Shown: positions 43,174-52,241, counted from the first letter of the stretch. The stretch: 64,000 nucleotides of DNA from Blautia massiliensis (ex Durand et al. 2017) (GCF_001487165.1 NZ_LN913006.1:1854305-1918304), one strand, 5' to 3'. Notes: generated by a model from the letters alone, not told the origin. Numbers and translations: made by a program.

Positions 43174-44466
43174 CTATTTTTCTGCCGGTGCATAATCCGG
43201 GATCTGATTATGGTATGCCACCTCCTGGCCGTTGGGATCCAGAATATGCATTTCCTCATAAAACTCTTCTGTGAGAAGATCCATTTCCTTACGATTCTCT
43301 GTTTTTACATAATATAATGCCAGATACGGATTAGGGCCATGCTCAATGACCTTCTCTCCTTCCTGATAAAAGATCCAGGGCTTTTCCACCTGTTCTTTCT
43401 CTCCCAGCCGGACTGCCGCAGACTGATCTTCGATGGTAAGAAGCCTTCCCTGAAAATAAATGACAGCTCCACAGCACTGTGGTTTATGAACATCGTGTTC
43501 TGCAAGCATTTTTTTCAGCTTATCCGGATCATAGAGAGATGCAAGAAGAAGCTCTTCCATATTAAATCCATAGACCATATCGGTCAATTCATGCTCATAT
43601 CCGAAAAATCGTGCGGCGATCTCGCAGACCTGGATACCTTCTCCTGGCTTCCAGAAAAACTGCATGGAAAGGGCTCCGTCTTTCTGACCGGTTCTGTCCG
43701 CATATGCCTGAAGAAGTTCTGTGGCAGGCTTTTCAACTTTTGACAATAATCTGGAAGGATACACATTTCTTGTGCTGATGGGGATCTCACCTTTGGCAAC
43801 AAATGTCTTTTCACGGTCTGCAATACTGATCACATGGACTTTTCCATGCCGCACCCAGGTCATCATATTGAATTCATAGCCATCGTTATATTCTTCCACC
43901 AAAATCTCCGGCATATCAGAAAATCCTGCTGTTTTTTCTGCCCCGTTTATCAGCTCCTCCAGATCTTCGGATATATAGATCCCGCGGGAGCCGTATTTAT
44001 CCAGTGGCTTGCTGACCACCGGATAGCGAAGTCCCTCAAGCAGCTCTTTCAGCTGAGTTCTTTTGGACCTGTCTTTAAAATATGCGATCGGGATTTTTCG
44101 AAAGCCCGGAGTGGGAAGTCCCAGTTCAGTAAGCAGTGCTCTGGTCGCTGATTTATCACGATACCAGGGAAGCTGCTCCGGTTTCAGATAACAGGGGATT
44201 CCTGCCCGGTCCGCGATCTTTACCATACATTCCAGAAGAAGGTCGGAAAAGGATGTGATGATCCCATCAATCTCTTTTTCTCGGCAGAGACAGGCGATCC
44301 GTTCCGTATCTGTTACCGGGATCTGAAATGCCTCATCTGCAAATTTTCTTGCCGGACCATCCGGATATCCGTCGCAGACAATGGTGTAGTATCCTTTTTC
44401 GCGGGCCTTCTGCACCAGCTGCTCAAATTCTCCCAACGTTCCCAGTATCAGCAATCTGTGTTTCAT
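43174..44466 (-). CDS. ATP-grasp family ligase
   Basis: About 430 residues show the ATP-grasp plan: an N-terminal Rossmann-like domain (RLLILGTLGEFEQLV), the ATP-binding region with SKPLDKYGSRGIYI (about 160-175), LVEEYNDGYEFN and the metal-binding CEIAARFFGYEHE near 290. Such enzymes join a carboxylate to an amine or thiol. Placed between a sugar aminotransferase and a PLP-fold protein, the inferred job is to acylate or aminoacylate the amino sugar, but a peptide or polyamine product is also possible. The ATG at 44466 overlaps the upstream TGA (ATGA), favouring it over a start six codons earlier. Confidence 0.8.
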   Translation of the reverse strand: MKHRLLILGTLGEFEQLVQKAREKGYYTIVCDGYPDGPARKFADEAFQIPVTDTERIACLCREKEIDGIITSFSDLLLECMVKIADRAGIPCYLKPEQLPWYRDKSATRALLTELGLPTPGFRKIPIAYFKDRSKRTQLKELLEGLRYPVVSKPLDKYGSRGIYISEDLEELINGAEKTAGFSDMPEILVEEYNDGYEFNMMTWVRHGKVHVISIADREKTFVAKGEIPISTRNVYPSRLLSKVEKPATELLQAYADRTGQKDGALSMQFFWKPGEGIQVCEIAARFFGYEHELTDMVYGFNMEELLLASLYDPDKLKKMLAEHDVHKPQCCGAVIYFQGRLLTIEDQSAAVRLGEKEQVEKPWIFYQEGEKVIEHGPNPYLALYYVKTENRKEMDLLTEEFYEEMHILDPNGQEVAYHNQIPDYAPAEK

Positions 44467-45434
44467 GATTCCGTTTCCTCCCATTCTCTTATGGAATCCG
44501 CGATATACTGCATTTCTTCTGCCCCGTATCTCTGGTCACAGGGAAGCGGCAGCACATTGGCAGCCCAGTCATATTCCATGGTATCCCTGTCAAATTCTTC
44601 CAAGATATTACGCCAGTTTGTCGGCACAAAAATCTTCCGGCCTGCCAGCCAGCGTCGAAGCTCTAATCCGTTCTTATGATAATACGGATAGGCAAACGGT
44701 CCCTCCGGCACCTCCCCTGTAAAAGCATTCCTTGAAGGAAGAAGCTGCGACAGCAGACGGTAGTTCTGTTCTCTTCTTGCTTTGATACCGGAATAATCCA
44801 TAGTCCTGAGGAGGTTTCCGGTCAGACGGGACATTCGGCGGATCTCCATCTCATGATAATTTGCTGCATTATCCAGCATTTTCTGATAGAAGGTTCCGGC
44901 ATCATATTCATAACGTCCCAGAATATGCTCCATTCTTCCCATGGAATGGTCCAGAGGCTTCTTTTCCGGTTCCAGTTCCGCATCGGTAGACAGATATGCT
45001 CCGTCACTGACTCCGAGAAATTTTCTGCAGGAGTACAGAGTGTCCACACCCGGCAGCGGCTTCTGAAAAAACGCATGCGTATGATCCACAATGATATTTC
45101 CATAGATTTTTTTATATTTCCGGATCTTATCATCGGTAAGCTGGCCATAATAATTTACCAGATACAGATATTCTCCTTCCGGAAGCGTTCTCTCCTCAAG
45201 AACCGGATGCAACCCTTCATCCATATGATAAAATTCGATTTCTGCCCCGGACCTCTCACAGGCACCGGTTACGGAATCGCAGAGAAAAAATGGCAGGTAG
45301 ATCTTTTTGCACCTGCGTGCTTCCATCAGCCACAAAAGCGCTGTTCTTCCGAGATTCACGCCGCAGAGATCCGGATAGTATTCCTGTCCCGCCGGTTCTT
45401 CCAGTTCCAGATAGCCACCGATCTCTTTTTTCAT
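44463..45434 (-). CDS. Divergent PLP-dependent aminotransferase-fold protein
   Basis: This 323-residue protein is shorter than typical DegT enzymes. It keeps the fold type I cues: LGRTALLWLM for the phosphate cup, IIVDHTHAF with Asp117 (pyridine N partner) and Lys138 in SCRKFLGVSDGAYL where the Schiff-base Lys sits. Sequence is far from WecE, so the substrate is likely different. It is translationally coupled at both ends: its ATG shares a base with the GT2 stop (TGATG) and its stop overlaps the ATP-grasp start (ATGA). That predicts a tightly matched stoichiometry of the three proteins. Confidence 0.7.
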   Translation of the reverse strand: MKKEIGGYLELEEPAGQEYYPDLCGVNLGRTALLWLMEARRCKKIYLPFFLCDSVTGACERSGAEIEFYHMDEGLHPVLEERTLPEGEYLYLVNYYGQLTDDKIRKYKKIYGNIIVDHTHAFFQKPLPGVDTLYSCRKFLGVSDGAYLSTDAELEPEKKPLDHSMGRMEHILGRYEYDAGTFYQKMLDNAANYHEMEIRRMSRLTGNLLRTMDYSGIKARREQNYRLLSQLLPSRNAFTGEVPEGPFAYPYYHKNGLELRRWLAGRKIFVPTNWRNILEEFDRDTMEYDWAANVLPLPCDQRYGAEEMQYIADSIREWEETES

Positions 45435-46366
45435 CAGTCTGTCTCCTCCTGACGGATCACATAGTGCGGCATCTTTTTGGCCTCATTGAGAATATTCATG
45501 AGATAAATACCGATGATCCCGATCGAAAGCAATGTCAGTCCGAAAAATGCCAGCATCACAAGCATCAGAGATGTCCAGCCTTCCACTGAGATCCCGCACA
45601 GAAAATACCTCACCAGATAATAGATCCCCAGTAAAAAGCTTACCAGAAAACTGGCAATGCCGATGTTTCGCACCATAAGCAACGGAAATGCCGTATGGGC
45701 AGTAATATCATAGATGAGATCCTTCACAAGGCGGCGAAAAGAATATCCGCTCTTTCCATATGCACGTGCTGCATGCTGCACCGGAACATTGATGATACGG
45801 TTGGAGCTTAAAACCAGAAGATTTCCAATCTGCGGAAGATATGTATTGGTCTTCAGCATGGCTTCCACCAGAAAACGGCGGATCAGTCGATAACTGGTGA
45901 TCTGAAGGTTCGGATCCTTGCCGAGCATTTTGGAAGTTGCCCATACAGACAGCTTTGTGCCCAGCTTCCGGATCAGATTATGCTTACGTCCTTCATAGCT
46001 TGCAATGATCACATCCACATCGTCACGTTCCTTCATTACATTGATCATTTTGGGGAGCTCCTCAGGCTGATGCTGAAGGTCATCATCCATAGTTACGATG
46101 AACTCTCCCTTTGCGTGGGCAAATCCGCACAGAAGCGCAGGATGCTGTCCGAAATTCCTTGCCATCTGGATGATCTTGACACGGGGATCTTTTTCCCGGA
46201 GTTCTTGCATAACCGCAAAAGACCGGTCCCTGGACCCGTCATCTACAAGGATCAGTTCAAATTCTTCTTTTATCGTTTCCCGGAATACTTTTTCCAGACG
46301 GGTGTACAGTTCCTGCAGCGTATGTTCTGAATTGTATACAGGAACAACCACTGAATATAAACACAT
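45434..46366 (-). CDS. Polyprenyl-phosphate glycosyltransferase, GtrB/ArnC/DPM1-like GT2
   Basis: The cytoplasmic GT-A domain (about 1-215) opens YSVVVPVYNSE, with LVDDGSRD and VTMDDDLQHQPEE as in dolichyl- and undecaprenyl-phosphate glycosyltransferases. Two C-terminal membrane helices follow (about 220-290). This class makes Und-P-sugar (single sugar, inverted) for later transfer outside the cell. The divergent neighbours are small multidrug-resistance-type proteins, the usual flippase partners. I chose the ATG at 46366 because GAGAGG lies 9 nt upstream; an in-frame ATG 11 codons earlier has no site. Confidence 0.88.
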   Translation of the reverse strand: MCLYSVVVPVYNSEHTLQELYTRLEKVFRETIKEEFELILVDDGSRDRSFAVMQELREKDPRVKIIQMARNFGQHPALLCGFAHAKGEFIVTMDDDLQHQPEELPKMINVMKERDDVDVIIASYEGRKHNLIRKLGTKLSVWATSKMLGKDPNLQITSYRLIRRFLVEAMLKTNTYLPQIGNLLVLSSNRIINVPVQHAARAYGKSGYSFRRLVKDLIYDITAHTAFPLLMVRNIGIASFLVSFLLGIYYLVRYFLCGISVEGWTSLMLVMLAFFGLTLLSIGIIGIYLMNILNEAKKMPHYVIRQEETD

Positions 46367-46409
46367 ATCGTTTTTCCTCTCTTTTGTATCAATTGACACT
46401 TATCGTTTA

Positions 46410-46438
46410 ATCTTATCATTTTCATTTCCTGTTGTAAA
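46410..46438 (-). promoter_or_regulatory. Promoter of the GtrB/ArnC-like operon
   Basis: TTTACA, 17 nt and TAAGAT on the minus strand lie about 45 nt before the GT2 start. It is back to back with the plus-strand promoter 25 bp away. Confidence 0.55.
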
Positions 46439-46462
46439 CCATTACATTGTTCAAACATTTTC

Positions 46463-46491
46463 TTGCATAAACCTGCCGGATGATATATATT
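46463..46491 (+). promoter_or_regulatory. Promoter of the SMR pair
   Basis: TTGCAT, 17 nt and TATATT lie about 44 nt before the first SMR ATG. Confidence 0.6.
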
Positions 46492-46512
46492 GATTATCAG
46501 TCTATGATAATC
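46492..46512 (+). promoter_or_regulatory. Inverted repeat overlapping the SMR transcription start
   Basis: GATTATCA, GTCTA and TGATAATC form a perfect 8-bp inverted repeat directly after the -10 box. The position is that of a repressor operator. No regulator gene is adjacent. Confidence 0.5.
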
Positions 46513-46534
46513 GCATTTATGATATGGAGGAAAC

Positions 46535-46885
46535 ATGACAAAAATCAAAGATTATATTCAGCTTCATCTGAATATCCTGCTGTTTTCTCTTACCAGCGTT
46601 TTTTCCAAGCTTGCATCGGTTTATTACAATAAAGAAGGGCTTCATAGTCCTCTTCTCTATGTATTTCTTTTTCTTATGATCGCAAACTGTGGGATCTACG
46701 CCATTGCATGGCAGCAGGTGATCAAAAAATTTTCCCTTTCCACGGCCTACGCCAACAAAAGCGTCTATCTTCTGTGGTCCCAGGTATGGGCTGTGATCAT
46801 TTTTCACGAAAATCTTTCGCTTCAGAACATCATCGGCATCCTGATCGTTCTGATCGGAGTCTGGATGGTGCAGAGATATGAATAG
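46535..46885 (+). CDS. SMR/EamA-type small membrane protein 1 (ArnE-like flippase subunit)
   Basis: This protein of 116 residues with four hydrophobic helices has the size and topology of small multidrug resistance transporters and of ArnE/ArnF. The sequence AWQQVIKKFSLSTAYANKSVYLLWSQVWAVIIFHENLS resembles the SMR helix 2-3 region. It overlaps the next gene by 8 nt, so a heterodimer is likely, as for ArnE/ArnF, which flip Und-P-aminoarabinose. The divergent GT2 supplies such a lipid. A drug exporter is possible but less likely in this setting. GGAGG precedes the ATG. Confidence 0.78.
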   Translation: MTKIKDYIQLHLNILLFSLTSVFSKLASVYYNKEGLHSPLLYVFLFLMIANCGIYAIAWQQVIKKFSLSTAYANKSVYLLWSQVWAVIIFHENLSLQNIIGILIVLIGVWMVQRYE

Positions 46886-47216
46886 AACATTTATGCTGAT
46901 CATGCTGGCCGGAACCTTTTTTTCGGCAATTTCCCAGGTACTTCTGAAGCAGAGTGCCAATATGGAATACAAAAATCCCCTCCGGGAATATCTGAACTGG
47001 CGGGTGATCTTGGCCTATGGTATCTTTTTTGGAGTGTTACTCCTGAATACCTGGTGCTACACCAAAGTGGATATGAAATTCGGACCGGTGATCGATACTG
47101 CCGCCTATGTTTTTGTCCTGCTGTTTTCCTGGCGGATCCTGAAAGAAAAGATTTCCCGCGGAAAGATCATCGGAAATCTGATCATCATCCTGGGAATCCT
47201 TGTTTATACCTTATGA
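46878..47216 (+). CDS. SMR/EamA-type small membrane protein 2 (ArnF-like flippase subunit)
   Basis: This 112-residue partner of the preceding gene has four hydrophobic helices starting FMLIMLAGTFFSAISQVLLKQ. It contains VDMKFGPVIDTAAYVFVLLFSWRILKEKISRGKIIGN, with the EK-type end of helix 3 common in SMR proteins. The 8-nt overlap (its ATG lies inside the last codons of gene 1) indicates coupled translation. The pair most likely moves a polyprenyl-phosphate sugar across the membrane. Confidence 0.78.
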   Translation: MNRTFMLIMLAGTFFSAISQVLLKQSANMEYKNPLREYLNWRVILAYGIFFGVLLLNTWCYTKVDMKFGPVIDTAAYVFVLLFSWRILKEKISRGKIIGNLIIILGILVYTL

Positions 47217-47220
47217 TCAT

Positions 47221-47261
47221 AAAAATGCCGGCAGCTTTATGTTCGCTGCCGGCATTTTTTT
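47221..47261. terminator. Bidirectional terminator, SMR pair and GH25 gene
   Basis: AAAAATGCCGGCAGC pairs perfectly with GCTGCCGGCATTTTT around a 9-nt loop, with U tracts for both directions. The GH25 stop codon overlaps its edge. Confidence 0.92.
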
Positions 47262-48807
47262 ATTTTTTCTTATTTGCTGCGGATACAGTTGTGTATACAC
47301 CCTCTTCATCGAATGTATAGCTCTTTCCGTTTTTCTCAATAGTACAGTTTTTGTACATGATTCCTGTTTCCGGATCAAAATAATATCTCTTTCCGTCCAG
47401 TTTGAGCCAGCCTCTCTGCATCTTTCCATTGGAGCCAAAATAATAGGTATGGCTTTCATTGTTTCCGCTCCATGTATAGAATACCTTTTTGACCATAACG
47501 CCGTCACCGCCAAAATAATATACATCATTCCTGCTGTTCATGTACCGCACGTGTTTCATCATGTATCCGTATTTGGACTGAAAATAATAATAGTCCTTTC
47601 CAACCTTTTTCATGCCCTTTAATGCATGTCCGTTTTTGTCAAAATAATATTTTTTCTCCTTATAGGTGATCCAGGTATTTTTCACAAGGACTCCATTTTT
47701 GTCTACATATCTGGAAATATTCTTGGAATCTCTGATCAGCTTTGAACGGCACATTCCTGCGGTCTTATGGATATAATATTTCTTATTTTTCACCTGAACC
47801 CAGCCGTATTTTTTGACACCATTGACATAATAAAATTTCTTTCCGTTCTCTGTTGCCCAGCCGGTTTTTCCTTTATAGTTGCTGGTATCCGGTCTGGTGG
47901 ATGCTTTGTATCCGGTCTGTACATGCCATCTGGGTGTGATGATCTTGGTATAATCAACATAACCGAAGTCAATATCTACAGTAGAATAAGACGGGATTCC
48001 CGCAACCAGACCCTTGGTGGTATTCAGATATCCGCCACCGTCACCATCGGTGGACTGCCAGATGGTATATTTGTACTTTTTCTTGTCAGGAGCCGGGATC
48101 GTATCACCATACCGCGCAAGCCATACATCATAACCTGTCATCTTGCTCCAGTCAAGCTTGTTGTCATACCAGTCTGTATTGCAGTAGATCATTGGATGAT
48201 ATCCGGCTTTTTTTACCTCATTGCAGAAGGTCTTTGCCAGATCCGCGATCTGTGATGCGGAAAGATTGCGCATCTGATCATATTCAATGTCATAAACCAC
48301 CGGATAGGATACTTTATATCCATCCATTTTACGGATGGCAAGCTGTGCTTCCTTCAGTGCCTGCTGTGTGTTCAGCGCAAGGCTGTACACATAGGTTCCT
48401 GTCGGAACTCCTGCCTTCTCTGCCTGTTTCATGTTGTAATCATATGTCTTATCCAGATGGTTCAGACCATAGGAGATCCTGACAAAGGCAAAATCTACAT
48501 TAGATTTTTTGACCTGGCTCCAGTTGATGGTATCCTGCCACTCAGAAACATCGATTCCACGTGTGACAGCACCTTCCAGCTTCTGGCCGCTTCCGTTATA
48601 GCAGACACCGTTGATCTTCTTCCAGGCCTTTGAACTTGCCCTGGAATCCTGTGTTGCCTTCCCGCTGGGGACCTTTTCTTCCTCAGCAACTGCCTCGCTT
48701 CGGTCTACGCCTCCGCCGCCCATGGCCATCGCTGTAGTTCCCATTGTTCCGATTCCCAGCAGTGCTGCCATACAGCCTGACACCAACCATTTCTTCCAGT
48801 TTTTCAT
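47260..48807 (-). CDS. Secreted GH25 muramidase with wall-binding repeats
   Basis: Signal peptide (1-28), a GH25 lysozyme domain (about 82-310) opening RGIDVSEWQDTINW with the catalytic pair in VVYDIEYD, then about 200 residues of Tyr/Phe/Lys-rich wall-binding repeats (FYYVNG, KYYFDKNG types). It cleaves the MurNAc-GlcNAc backbone, probably in wall turnover or division. The repeat class is shared with the proteins at 0.25 and 49 kb. It has a clear promoter and GGAAGGAAAC ribosome site and is a single-gene unit. Confidence 0.93.
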   Translation of the reverse strand: MKNWKKWLVSGCMAALLGIGTMGTTAMAMGGGGVDRSEAVAEEEKVPSGKATQDSRASSKAWKKINGVCYNGSGQKLEGAVTRGIDVSEWQDTINWSQVKKSNVDFAFVRISYGLNHLDKTYDYNMKQAEKAGVPTGTYVYSLALNTQQALKEAQLAIRKMDGYKVSYPVVYDIEYDQMRNLSASQIADLAKTFCNEVKKAGYHPMIYCNTDWYDNKLDWSKMTGYDVWLARYGDTIPAPDKKKYKYTIWQSTDGDGGGYLNTTKGLVAGIPSYSTVDIDFGYVDYTKIITPRWHVQTGYKASTRPDTSNYKGKTGWATENGKKFYYVNGVKKYGWVQVKNKKYYIHKTAGMCRSKLIRDSKNISRYVDKNGVLVKNTWITYKEKKYYFDKNGHALKGMKKVGKDYYYFQSKYGYMMKHVRYMNSRNDVYYFGGDGVMVKKVFYTWSGNNESHTYYFGSNGKMQRGWLKLDGKRYYFDPETGIMYKNCTIEKNGKSYTFDEEGVYTTVSAANKKK

Positions 48808-48854
48808 TTTAGTTTCCTTCCATAAATTATGTTGTTTATTTGTGCATGACTTTT

Positions 48855-48883
48855 ATTATACATATGAAAAAATGGAAAGTAAA
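48855..48883 (-). promoter_or_regulatory. GH25 gene promoter
   Basis: TTTACT, 17 nt and a perfect TATAAT on the minus strand, about 45 nt before the ATG. Confidence 0.65.
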
Positions 48884-48895
48884 GCCATATATGGA

Positions 48896-48937
48896 AAAAG
48901 ACCGATGTCAGCTTCATACAGCTGAACATCGGTCTTC
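48896..48937 (-). terminator. Terminator after the L,D-transpeptidase gene
   Basis: AAAAGACCGATGT pairs with ACATCGGTCTT; the minus-strand transcript continues CTTTTCC. An inner CAGCT/AGCTG pair extends it. Confidence 0.8.
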
Positions 48938-48978
48938 AGTTATTCTATATATTTCTTTCTGGTACTGTTCGGTAAAGA

Positions 48979-51867
48979 TCACGGAACTTCCGGGTCTGTA
49001 GGATCAAAGTTTCCGGCTCCACGGAAGGTTGCCAGCGGTCTGCGGCCTAACGGTCCCTTGAAGGATTCATTGTTAACGTAATTTCCGCTGCTGTAAATGT
49101 GGATCGTAGAACCGTTACAGTTCTCAAATACCCACTTCGCATCAGCCACACAGGTACGGATACATCCGTGAGATGCAGGCTGACCAAGCTTCAGGTACTC
49201 GCCTGCCGGAAGATTATAAACACTCCTGGTCGATCCGGCTACGGAATGGATAAAGATTCCTCCCTGTCCGCATCCGTCAACATGTGTTCCATACTGTCCC
49301 CAGGACGGTCCCATCAGTGGCTGCCATCTCAGACTGCGGGTCAGTCTGTATGTACCATCCCATGTAGGTGTTCCGGAGAGACCTACAGAAACACGGATTG
49401 TCTTAACAGGAATGGTCTTGCTACTATTTGTGTATACAGTCATAACACCGTTGGTCTTATCAACCTCCAGGTAATATGGTCCTCCGTAAATACTGGAAAC
49501 ATCATTACGGCGGTAACCATCCTTATCAAAGTAATACAGTTTTCCATCGATCCATCTGCTTGTATTGGTCAGATACTTGGAACCGCTGTCCGGATCGATA
49601 TATTTGACCTGATCATAGTAATCGCTGACGATCACCCAGCCGGTGGAAAAACGTCCCTGGCTGTCCAGATAACCATTTACGGAACCACGCTTCATGGATT
49701 TATTTGTCACAACGGTATAGTTCTGCAGATAGTACCAGTATTTACCTACCTTCTGCCAGCCTGACTTTTTCAGAACACCGTTGCCACCTGCATAATACCA
49801 CTTATTCTGGTAACGGATCAATGTACTCTTGTACATCCAGCCTCTGTGCGCATTGGCATCTGATGTTGCAAAGAAATAGTATTTTTTGCCGATCTTTGTT
49901 TTTCCTGTTGCAAGCTGTCCTGTGCTATTAAAGTAATAGCTCTTTTTGGAGGACTTGTTTGTTATCATCTGGCTCTTATAGTGGTTTCCGTTTTTGTCAA
50001 AGTAAAACCATCCGAAGAACTGGCCTTTTGCGTCGGTCACCTTCTGCCAGCCATATTTTTCAACAACTTTTCCTGCTGTGCTTCCGAAATAATAAATCTT
50101 GTTGGATGCACCCGGGCAGCCATGCCAGCAGTTCTTCCAGGAAACTCTCTGGCCATTGCCTCCGAAATAATATCTGCTGCCTTTATACTTCACAAGTTTT
50201 TTTGTAATGATGCGGCCCTTGCTGTCTGAAACATAATATGCGTTATTCTGCGCCTTCGCCATTGTATTCGTCATAACATAGCCGCTGGCATTCAGCATAT
50301 ATCGATATTTCTTGGACATTACAGGTGATACATAAACTCCATGTTTCATGATCTGTCCACGTGTGGCAGCCTTCGGACTACAATAGATAAAACGTTTCTG
50401 ATTTTTGCTGTTTAAAACATATGTCCATCCGCCATAAAAAAGCTTTCCTGGAATCTCTCCTGCCTTTGATGCCGGCTGGAAGTAATACTGATATGTTGTG
50501 GAACCGGTTGTCAGCTTCAAGATTCCTGTTCGCGGTTTTCCGTTACGCATCAGTGTATAATAAGCATTTCCGATCTTCTTGATCTTGCCTACAAGGTTCT
50601 GAGCCTCTATGGATTTGTAATCACCCTGGGAATTATAATAGCGGAAAACAGTTCCTGTCCATAACCAGTAATTTCTCTTCTGCTGGCCAAGATTGGATGT
50701 CCACGGTGTGATTGCTTTTCCGGTGGAATCCGAATACAGGGAAGCTTTGGAGTTTTCGAGGAAATACCATTCTGTCTTCTGTGTTCCGGTATAACCTGCT
50801 GCACCTGGCTCACGGGTCATACGGCCGGTTACCAGATATCCGTCTTCATTAAAAAGATAATATCCCACATGTCCGTTGGTATTGATCTTAAGAAGACCAT
50901 CCTGCGCAGTAAAATAATTATCTTCGATGGAACCTGTTTCTGATACCTGAGAAGCGTTCCCTTCATCCTGGGCAAGAGTCTCTGCGTTATCTACGCTCTC
51001 TGATGTTTCGACTGCCGTCTCTGTTTCTGCGGGTGCTGTCTCTGCGGATGCTGTCTCTGCAGAAGCTTCTGCTGCGGATACTTCCTCTGTAGAAACTTCT
51101 TCTGCTGCACCTTCCTCGGCTGCAGTCTCCTGCTCTCCTTCTGCTGACTCATTCTGGAGTACCTGAGCCTGCTCACTCTCTGCTGCACCATCCGGAAGCT
51201 CTTCAGTCTGCTGTACCTCCTGTGCTGCTGCAGCTGTTTCATCAACTGTTGTTTTCTGCTCTTCTTCGCTGCTTTCTGCCGGATCCTCAGAAGCTTTTCC
51301 CTCCGGGGCTGCAGATGCAGCAACCTTCTTTTTGCGGAGTCTGTAAAAACCGTTTGCAGAAACCCAGTCACTTGTCTTGGCAACGACTACACCGTTTACC
51401 AGTGATGCTCCGGTAGTAGAAGTTTCCTCTGCCTTGTTGTTCTCTACTTTGTTCTGTACTGCGGTATCTGCTGACGGTGCATCCAGTTCCTGTGCATCAC
51501 CTGCACTGAAATCATCGCCCGGATCTGTACTGTCTTCTGTTGTCACATCCGGTGCTTCTGTAGTTTCCGGTGTCTCTGTAATCTCCGGTGTTTCTATAAC
51601 ATCCGGTGTCTCTGCGGGGTTCTCCGGTGCAACAGGTGTTTCTTCTGAACTGTCTGTACTGTCAGTACTACCTGTCTGATCCTCTTCTGTCTCCGGCTGC
51701 TGTACAGTCGTTTCCGCTTCATCACTGAATACATCCTCAGCCGGATTGCCGGCTGTCTCTGCTGCCATCTGCACGTCTGTACTTCCCAAAGCCGCAGCGC
51801 CGGCTTCCAGAGTTCCGCCCATGCATAATGTCAGACTGAGAAAAATTGCCACAACTCTTCTCTTCAC
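48979..51867 (-). CDS. L,D-transpeptidase (YkuD) with acidic stalk and wall-binding repeats
   Basis: This 962-residue secreted protein has a signal peptide (1-26), then about 300 residues of Glu/Thr/Ala/Pro/Ser low-complexity stalk, then about 450 residues of YYF wall-binding repeats, then a YkuD domain at the C-terminus (about 820-935). The catalytic Cys lies in SHGCIRTC (about 900), with FIHSVAG upstream and the basic Arg after Cys. It forms 3-3 crosslinks or attaches partners to peptidoglycan, giving beta-lactam-tolerant links. The start is GTG with AGGAGG 7 nt upstream. The long stalk would reach through the wall. No sortase signal is seen. Confidence 0.92.
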   Translation of the reverse strand: MKRRVVAIFLSLTLCMGGTLEAGAAALGSTDVQMAAETAGNPAEDVFSDEAETTVQQPETEEDQTGSTDSTDSSEETPVAPENPAETPDVIETPEITETPETTEAPDVTTEDSTDPGDDFSAGDAQELDAPSADTAVQNKVENNKAEETSTTGASLVNGVVVAKTSDWVSANGFYRLRKKKVAASAAPEGKASEDPAESSEEEQKTTVDETAAAAQEVQQTEELPDGAAESEQAQVLQNESAEGEQETAAEEGAAEEVSTEEVSAAEASAETASAETAPAETETAVETSESVDNAETLAQDEGNASQVSETGSIEDNYFTAQDGLLKINTNGHVGYYLFNEDGYLVTGRMTREPGAAGYTGTQKTEWYFLENSKASLYSDSTGKAITPWTSNLGQQKRNYWLWTGTVFRYYNSQGDYKSIEAQNLVGKIKKIGNAYYTLMRNGKPRTGILKLTTGSTTYQYYFQPASKAGEIPGKLFYGGWTYVLNSKNQKRFIYCSPKAATRGQIMKHGVYVSPVMSKKYRYMLNASGYVMTNTMAKAQNNAYYVSDSKGRIITKKLVKYKGSRYYFGGNGQRVSWKNCWHGCPGASNKIYYFGSTAGKVVEKYGWQKVTDAKGQFFGWFYFDKNGNHYKSQMITNKSSKKSYYFNSTGQLATGKTKIGKKYYFFATSDANAHRGWMYKSTLIRYQNKWYYAGGNGVLKKSGWQKVGKYWYYLQNYTVVTNKSMKRGSVNGYLDSQGRFSTGWVIVSDYYDQVKYIDPDSGSKYLTNTSRWIDGKLYYFDKDGYRRNDVSSIYGGPYYLEVDKTNGVMTVYTNSSKTIPVKTIRVSVGLSGTPTWDGTYRLTRSLRWQPLMGPSWGQYGTHVDGCGQGGIFIHSVAGSTRSVYNLPAGEYLKLGQPASHGCIRTCVADAKWVFENCNGSTIHIYSSGNYVNNESFKGPLGRRPLATFRGAGNFDPTDPEVP

Positions 51868-51919
51868 AATAATCCCTCCTGATCATGCTGCTGTAAATAA
51901 TTATTGTATCTGTTACGTA

Positions 51920-52183
51920 TCATTCGCCCAGTCCGCCTTCGATAAGAGCCACAAGCGCATCTATCGCAGCCTGTTCATCCTCACCCTCGCAGACCAGTGT
52001 GATCTCATCCCCGCTTTTAACACAGGCACCCAGAACACTCAGAACACTTTTGGCATTCGCTGTACCTCCGGCATACTGAAATGTTATGGACGATTTGTAT
52101 TTTATTGCCTCGCCGCACAAAAGCCCTGCGGGACGAAGATGAAGCCCTGACGGGTTCCTGACCGTTACCTTATAACTTAACAT
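51920..52183 (-). CDS. HPr-type phosphocarrier protein
   Basis: HPr passes phosphate from PEP (through EI) to sugar permeases, and in Firmicutes its Ser46 is phosphorylated by HprK for catabolite repression. This 87-residue protein has His15 in SGLHLRPAG with Arg17, and Ser46 in AKSVLSVLG, so both sites are intact; Crh would lack the His. It ends GGLGE like B. subtilis HPr. It may be the main HPr or a second copy. It stands just downstream of cdaR (58 nt), linking sugar uptake and c-di-AMP genes in position. Confidence 0.9.
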   Translation of the reverse strand: MLSYKVTVRNPSGLHLRPAGLLCGEAIKYKSSITFQYAGGTANAKSVLSVLGACVKSGDEITLVCEGEDEQAAIDALVALIEGGLGE

Positions 52184-52241
52184 TGCTGCTGTCTCCCTTT
52201 ATATTACTTATCCTTCAAGCCTTGTCCAAAGCTGTGATTAC

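Noticed and set aside
46535-47216. Reading the SMR pair as a drug-efflux cassette
   Set aside because: The divergent polyprenyl-phosphate GT2 and sugar genes make a lipid-sugar flippase the better explanation, although drug export is not excluded.
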